Assembly (NCBI GenBank): GCA_932294295.1
Contig: OW028573.1
Coordinates: 65,077,829-65,141,828 of the forward strand
DNA length: 64,000 bases
Direction of reading: 5' to 3'
From: Alitta virens
Lineage: Eukaryota > Annelida > Polychaeta > Phyllodocida > Nereididae
Below, piece by piece: positions 59,778-64,000 of this stretch (position 1 is the first letter of the stretch; every line of letters starts with the position of its first letter). The translations under genes and the position numbers were made by a program. Under the pieces are notes generated by a model. It had not been told where the DNA came from and searched no databases. It saw nothing but the letters and a program-made list of their open reading frames with translations.

Positions 59778-61307
59778 TCAGGGTTCTAAGCTCCAAAATT
59801 TGGCTTAATCGTTCACTTTGTGATACAGCTCTGAAACTTCGCAAGTAGAGGGGGTCAATACCATCATTTTTGGATATGGACCCACCTCCAAAAACTTCCT
59901 GTTATAGTGCACGGTTGCCATGGAAACGGAAAATTGCATTTTTCAACATTACACAGAAATTGTGATATAATAATATTTCTATAAGCTTATGACACAATGA
60001 GTGTGGTATCCATGGCAACCAAAATGCTGTTGTGGCACCTTCCTGCCAGCTTATACTGCAATGAAGGCGAAGCAAAGACATTTATCAGAAAAATCTGAAA
60101 TTGTTTAGCAATGTTGTGAAGGTGTTTTAATATGCCTTGTTAAATTTCCCTTTCACATATAAATTAAAATTACAGATGGAAATGACATCATACTAAAAAT
60201 ACTTTGCATACTTTGCATAAGGTTTCATGTGATATGACATTATTGAGCTTCTAGGTAACACCAATAAGTTCATATACATTCCCAGCATGGCTAATAGATG
60301 GCAATTTTCCATATTTGGAATAAGCCTTCTACAACATTGACCTTTGACCCATAGGTCATTACCATGTGTAAATTTGCAAACATTATACTGTTTAAGTTTT
60401 CATTTGCATTTTGGTTGCCATGGATACCACATTATGGTGTCAAAAGAAAGTACTGTGCACAAGTTTTCATATTTTGTGGTTAATTTTTGCTTTAGTTAAT
60501 ATTATTCAATAAACCTAAGATAGCTCTATAAAAAATAATCATCAATAAGTCTAAGATAGATCGATATTAAAGCGATCGGTCTTTAGTATCATATTTATCA
60601 CCTAGGTGGCGACACCGTACACCACTGTAGTTCCTAAGAAACCCGCTGGTGGCGCTGCTTTGACCGTACCGCGCATTACTTACTACTCATATACTCCCAG
60701 CATAGCAAAAATTTCATTACAACATTTAAATCATGAACATTGTAATGTTCAATTTTTCAACTGACAAAATCTTTTACAACTAAGGTCAGAATTTTCTGGT
60801 AAACGTCATCTTCCTGGATGCAATACAAATTGGTAACTACGTAGCCATAGCAGCATTCTGGTTGCCATGGATACCACAATTATGGTGTCATAAGCTTTCA
60901 TATGATATGCCATCTGTGTGGATATCTGTTTCATGGTGAAAACTGTAACATGATATATCCTTGGGAATGACTGAAAAATAACAAAATTTCTACATTCGGC
61001 ATACTGCTTTTGGTGACCTTGACCTTTGACCACCAAGGTCTTTACTCTATTTCCATTCCGGTATCCTAGACTATTATTTTCTATAATAATGGGTGGAGTT
61101 GTGGTTAATGTAAAATATTGTTGTACCACAATTTCTGTGCAATGTTGAAAAATGCAATTTTCCGTTTCCATGGCAACCGTGCTCAGTAACAGGAAGTTTT
61201 TGCAGATGGGTCCATATTCAAAAATGATAGTATTGACACCCTCTATCATCGTGCAAAGTTTCAGAGCTGTATCGCAAAGTGAACCATTTTTCGGCTTAGA
61301 ACCCTGA
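59778..61307. mobile_element. 1.53-kb inverted-repeat element
   Basis: Termini TCAGGGTTCTAAGC and GCTTAGAACCCTGA are inverted copies. Homology between the arms continues inward for over 200 bp with indels: CAGCTCTGAAACTT / AAGTTTCAGAGCTG, ACGGTTGCCATGGAAACGGA and its inverse, and TGGTATCCATGGCAACCA near 60003 against the reverse complement near 60850. A third copy of the last block occurs near 60404. No transposase is seen; the 147-codon minus-strand frame at 60806-61249 lies within the right arm and reads repeat sequence. A clear target-site duplication was not found, so the superfamily is not assigned. Confidence 0.75.
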
Positions 61308-62065
61308 TTATATTCCTGGCTGTAACTTTAACTGGTTAAATCTAGCCACTTCTGTCTATTTCTACCTTCTAGTCGGCTTAAACTACTACCACTGAAAACT
61401 ATAAACCTTGTTAAATGTAAAAAAATTGATCTAATATGTCCTAAATATGTATGAGCAATCAACATGCATACTTTCAACAAAAGAGTACAAATATGCATAA
61501 CTCTCAACTTTTGCACCAAATGGTGCTGCATGCACTTTTAAATCCGGCTTTGAGTAGCCAGCTATAGCCAGACATTTCCGTTCAGTGGCAGGTAGCATCG
61601 TATAGTCTAGCTTTGTCTAAGTTCAATTTGACAGGCCGTTATTAATTAAACTAACTGTATATTAATGTGATGGGAGTAGGAGTAGCTCGTGTGTAATTAT
61701 TGCAGAACTCTGTACTGAGCCGGAAAAAAAATACATATTAAAAAATAATTCACTCATACTTTTAAAAAGTGAACGTGTGATCATCACTGGTGTGGACTCG
61801 CAAGTATTTTAATATTTCATGGAGTCTGTCTGGTAGTTGTCACTCGAGAAGCTGACATAGCTACTGCTTAAAACAGAGCCACAAAAATGACAGCTCCAGG
61901 AAACAAAACTAATAGAAATCAACATCAAGAGGAAGAAACACAATTGGAAGCTATCGATCGCCTTGGAACCAACAAAAATTTACGAGGAATAGGAGAATTG
62001 CAGTGTTGATTATGCGCTAGCCTACTAACCTGACCTTTGTGCTTAGCGCGCTGATTCCTTGTGTT

Positions 62066-62111
62066 ATCACTTGGCTGAATAAACTCTTATCTTATCTTAT
62101 CTTATCTTATT
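62066..62111 (+). repeat. (TTATC)n tail, likely retroelement 3' end
   Basis: TTGGCTGAATAAACTC runs directly into about five TTATC units. Non-LTR retrotransposons and their SINE partners often end in such short tandem tails. No reverse-transcriptase sequence is visible upstream in the window, so any element is 5'-truncated or is a SINE. Confidence 0.5.
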
Positions 62112-63720
62112 CTGTTCGTATTCTGTTGAACTCAAGCTCTTTATGATACTGTGGAGAAAATGCTGAAGGTGGAGCCCTTGATTACGTATACAAACTTATG
62201 TGGACAGAGATTGTTTGCAGTTCAAAGAAATTTGAGAAAAAGCTAAGACAAGGTCTGGCCAGCAAGTCAACTAATGGCATCCAAAAAAGTTGATCAATGC
62301 CTTGAGCAAAGATATTTCCTAACCAATATATAGTCCAACCCTGTTAGATCTGTACACAGAGTCTCTCTCTTCATTTAATCCCAAAATGTTGACCACTATC
62401 ATACGACCCGACCATATGATAGAAATCTATGGCACAGTATGTGACTGTTATCTGGTTATGGATGTAATGAATAAAAAAACATTGTCAATTTAAAAACTTT
62501 TGTTTTAAATAAAAGTTATCACATTTTTTTTATTAATGCAAAAATAATTTTAATTTTAAAAGGAAAACCAAGCTTCTATAATGTCCATCTTTGGCTACCA
62601 TATTGTTGCATGGGTAATATTATTGTACAGTATTAGTACACCAGTATCTGTAGGATGAAACGTGTTGTGTTAGCTCATGCACTAGCAATAGACTAATTTT
62701 TGCTGGCACAACTCAAGCTGTCTAATTAGCAAAGTACTTTGTAATATAATGCATGTATTACCTTACCTATTATTACAGTATTATATATGTTCCAAGTAAT
62801 TAATATATGGTGGCAGATCTGTCTACGAGTAGACTGCTTCATTACGTGCGAGCGACTGAGAGCAGTCTTCAGAAAGTGAAAAGCAATTAATTGGTGACCT
62901 ACTTTTATATCGATACACACATTCAAATGTACGGCGAACCGCACAAAATAGTTATTTCACCGCTCCTGATTGACGTAGAAACCGCGTATAATTTCATTAT
63001 ATTAGCAGTTTTGTATTCCTTCAATAGTACTTAATGTACAATATTGAATCGAGGACCAGAGGTCAAAACTGACTGGGTTAGTTGTGTGAGAGCATTGGTG
63101 AGTTGCTCAAAATTAGTTTCCAGGGACCCTCGGAACTCTAGGGTCCCGGGCAGATACAGGTGGCAGATCTAATTGTAAGTTGTTGAAGTGCAACTTTACT
63201 ACTTATTGAATAGTTCAGTTCTAGTGTCATGTGTAGTTGCTAAATATGCACTTAGAGATATATTAAATCATATTAAACGCAATTTCAAAGGAAATATATG
63301 TAATCTCTACAGATAAGGCGTTTCAGTCATCTGCTTTTTCTGACTCAGCTCAGCATAGGTAGAAGTGCAGGTGCTGCCATCTCGTGTTTAGTAGCTTATT
63401 TTGAAGAAGAAGTTTTGTAGTATATGCAAGGCTCCGAATATGTGGCTTCATGGTTCATGACCACTAGTAAATTATTAAATCATTTTGGGCAATTTGAACA
63501 TCTACTCAATATGCGTCTTGTATCATTTTTTTGTATTATAATAATATAATTAAAAAAAAAAAAAGGTTTAAAAAGTTGAATGGTGGGTTGGAATTTTTTT
63601 TAATTACAAGGTAGAACTCGTTATAGCCAACTGCAATGAAGTGTAGGCCAATTTACTCCACAAGTATGCTTGCAACGTCGTAATTTTAAAACATTGATCA
63701 GATCAAGCAATTACTTATTT

Positions 63721-63721
63721 G

Positions 63722-63756
<35 letters not shown>

Positions 63757-63772
63757 TTTTTTTTTTTTTTTG
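63721..63772. repeat. (TA)n and poly-T low-complexity tract
   Basis: About nine TA units followed by about 35 bases almost entirely T. Confidence 0.9.
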
Positions 63773-64000
63773 TGACAGAAAACCATGAGCAATTGCCTAG
63801 GAATATTACTGTAGATTGCAATGAAGTTTAGCCAGTCACTTGACAAAGTGGACTTGTGATGACATATATGTTTTACCATGCTCGAGTTATTCCTGGCTGA
63901 CCTGATTCTATACTGCAAAATGTCTACTCATCTCACTGACTCACTGATATAAATATTCAAATCTTTGATATAACCTGATATTGTCAAGTTCAGTTTTTAA

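Larger units (their letters stand above)
61308..64000. other. AT-rich right end, no gene recognised
   Basis: Includes a TTATC-type tail at 62084-62109, a TA dinucleotide run and long T run at 63721-63772, and a short direct repeat GTGGCAGATCT near 62811 and 63162. A 40-codon ATG frame at 61887-62009 just before the TTATC tail has no recognisable domain. Confidence 0.5.

Noticed and set aside
60806..61249. 147-codon minus-strand open frame
   Set aside because: It lies almost entirely within the right arm of the 1.5-kb inverted-repeat element and translates repeat DNA.
1..64000. CRISPR arrays, operons or bacterial mobile islands
   Set aside because: Tandem repeats here lack spacer structure, and the genes are intron-split with animal domains. 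No prokaryotic feature is supported.

Overview
The window is animal nuclear DNA. It has two multi-exon genes with GT-AG introns of up to 12 kb, animal-specific extracellular and death-fold domains, AATAAA poly(A) signals, and many small non-autonomous transposons, decayed SINEs and microsatellites. No bacterial-style operon, CRISPR array or phage gene is visible. Domain types, intron sizes, AT-rich introns and long G/C homopolymers fit an invertebrate deuterostome (echinoderm, hemichordate or cephalochordate). That placement is inference only.

Layout. 1-15.3 kb: no gene; blocks of more mixed-composition, GC-richer DNA without long believable ORFs, possibly regulatory. 15.3-44.2 kb, plus strand: a six-exon gene (predicted 487 aa) for a type I membrane protein with signal peptide, one SUEL/galactose-binding-lectin domain, one CUB domain, a short sushi-like four-cysteine module, one membrane helix and a ~160-residue cytoplasmic tail. 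Every ectodomain junction is phase 1. 44.2-49.1 kb: intergenic, with a foldback element and SINE-like pieces. 49.1-54.7 kb, minus strand: a four-exon gene (predicted 321 aa) for a cytosolic protein with a coiled coil and two Death domains. The two genes converge tail to tail. 54.7-64 kb: no gene recognised; low-complexity DNA, a 1.5-kb inverted-repeat element and a retroelement-like tail.

Mobile and repeat DNA is abundant. Examples are an ~870-bp TTAA-flanked inverted-repeat element inside a GACT-type satellite (first intron of gene 1), a 657-bp TA-flanked Tc1/mariner-type element (intron 4), a 176-bp nested-palindrome element (intron 3), a 1.53-kb inverted-repeat element near the right end, a 39-bp minisatellite in gene 2, a 5S-rRNA-like fragment and several tRNA-like B-box sequences.

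The two genes have no evident joint pathway. The first looks like a cell-surface adhesion or carbohydrate-binding receptor, the second like an adaptor in death-fold signalling. Exon structures were worked out by reading frame, splice sites and phase; 5' UTRs and transcription starts are not proven.
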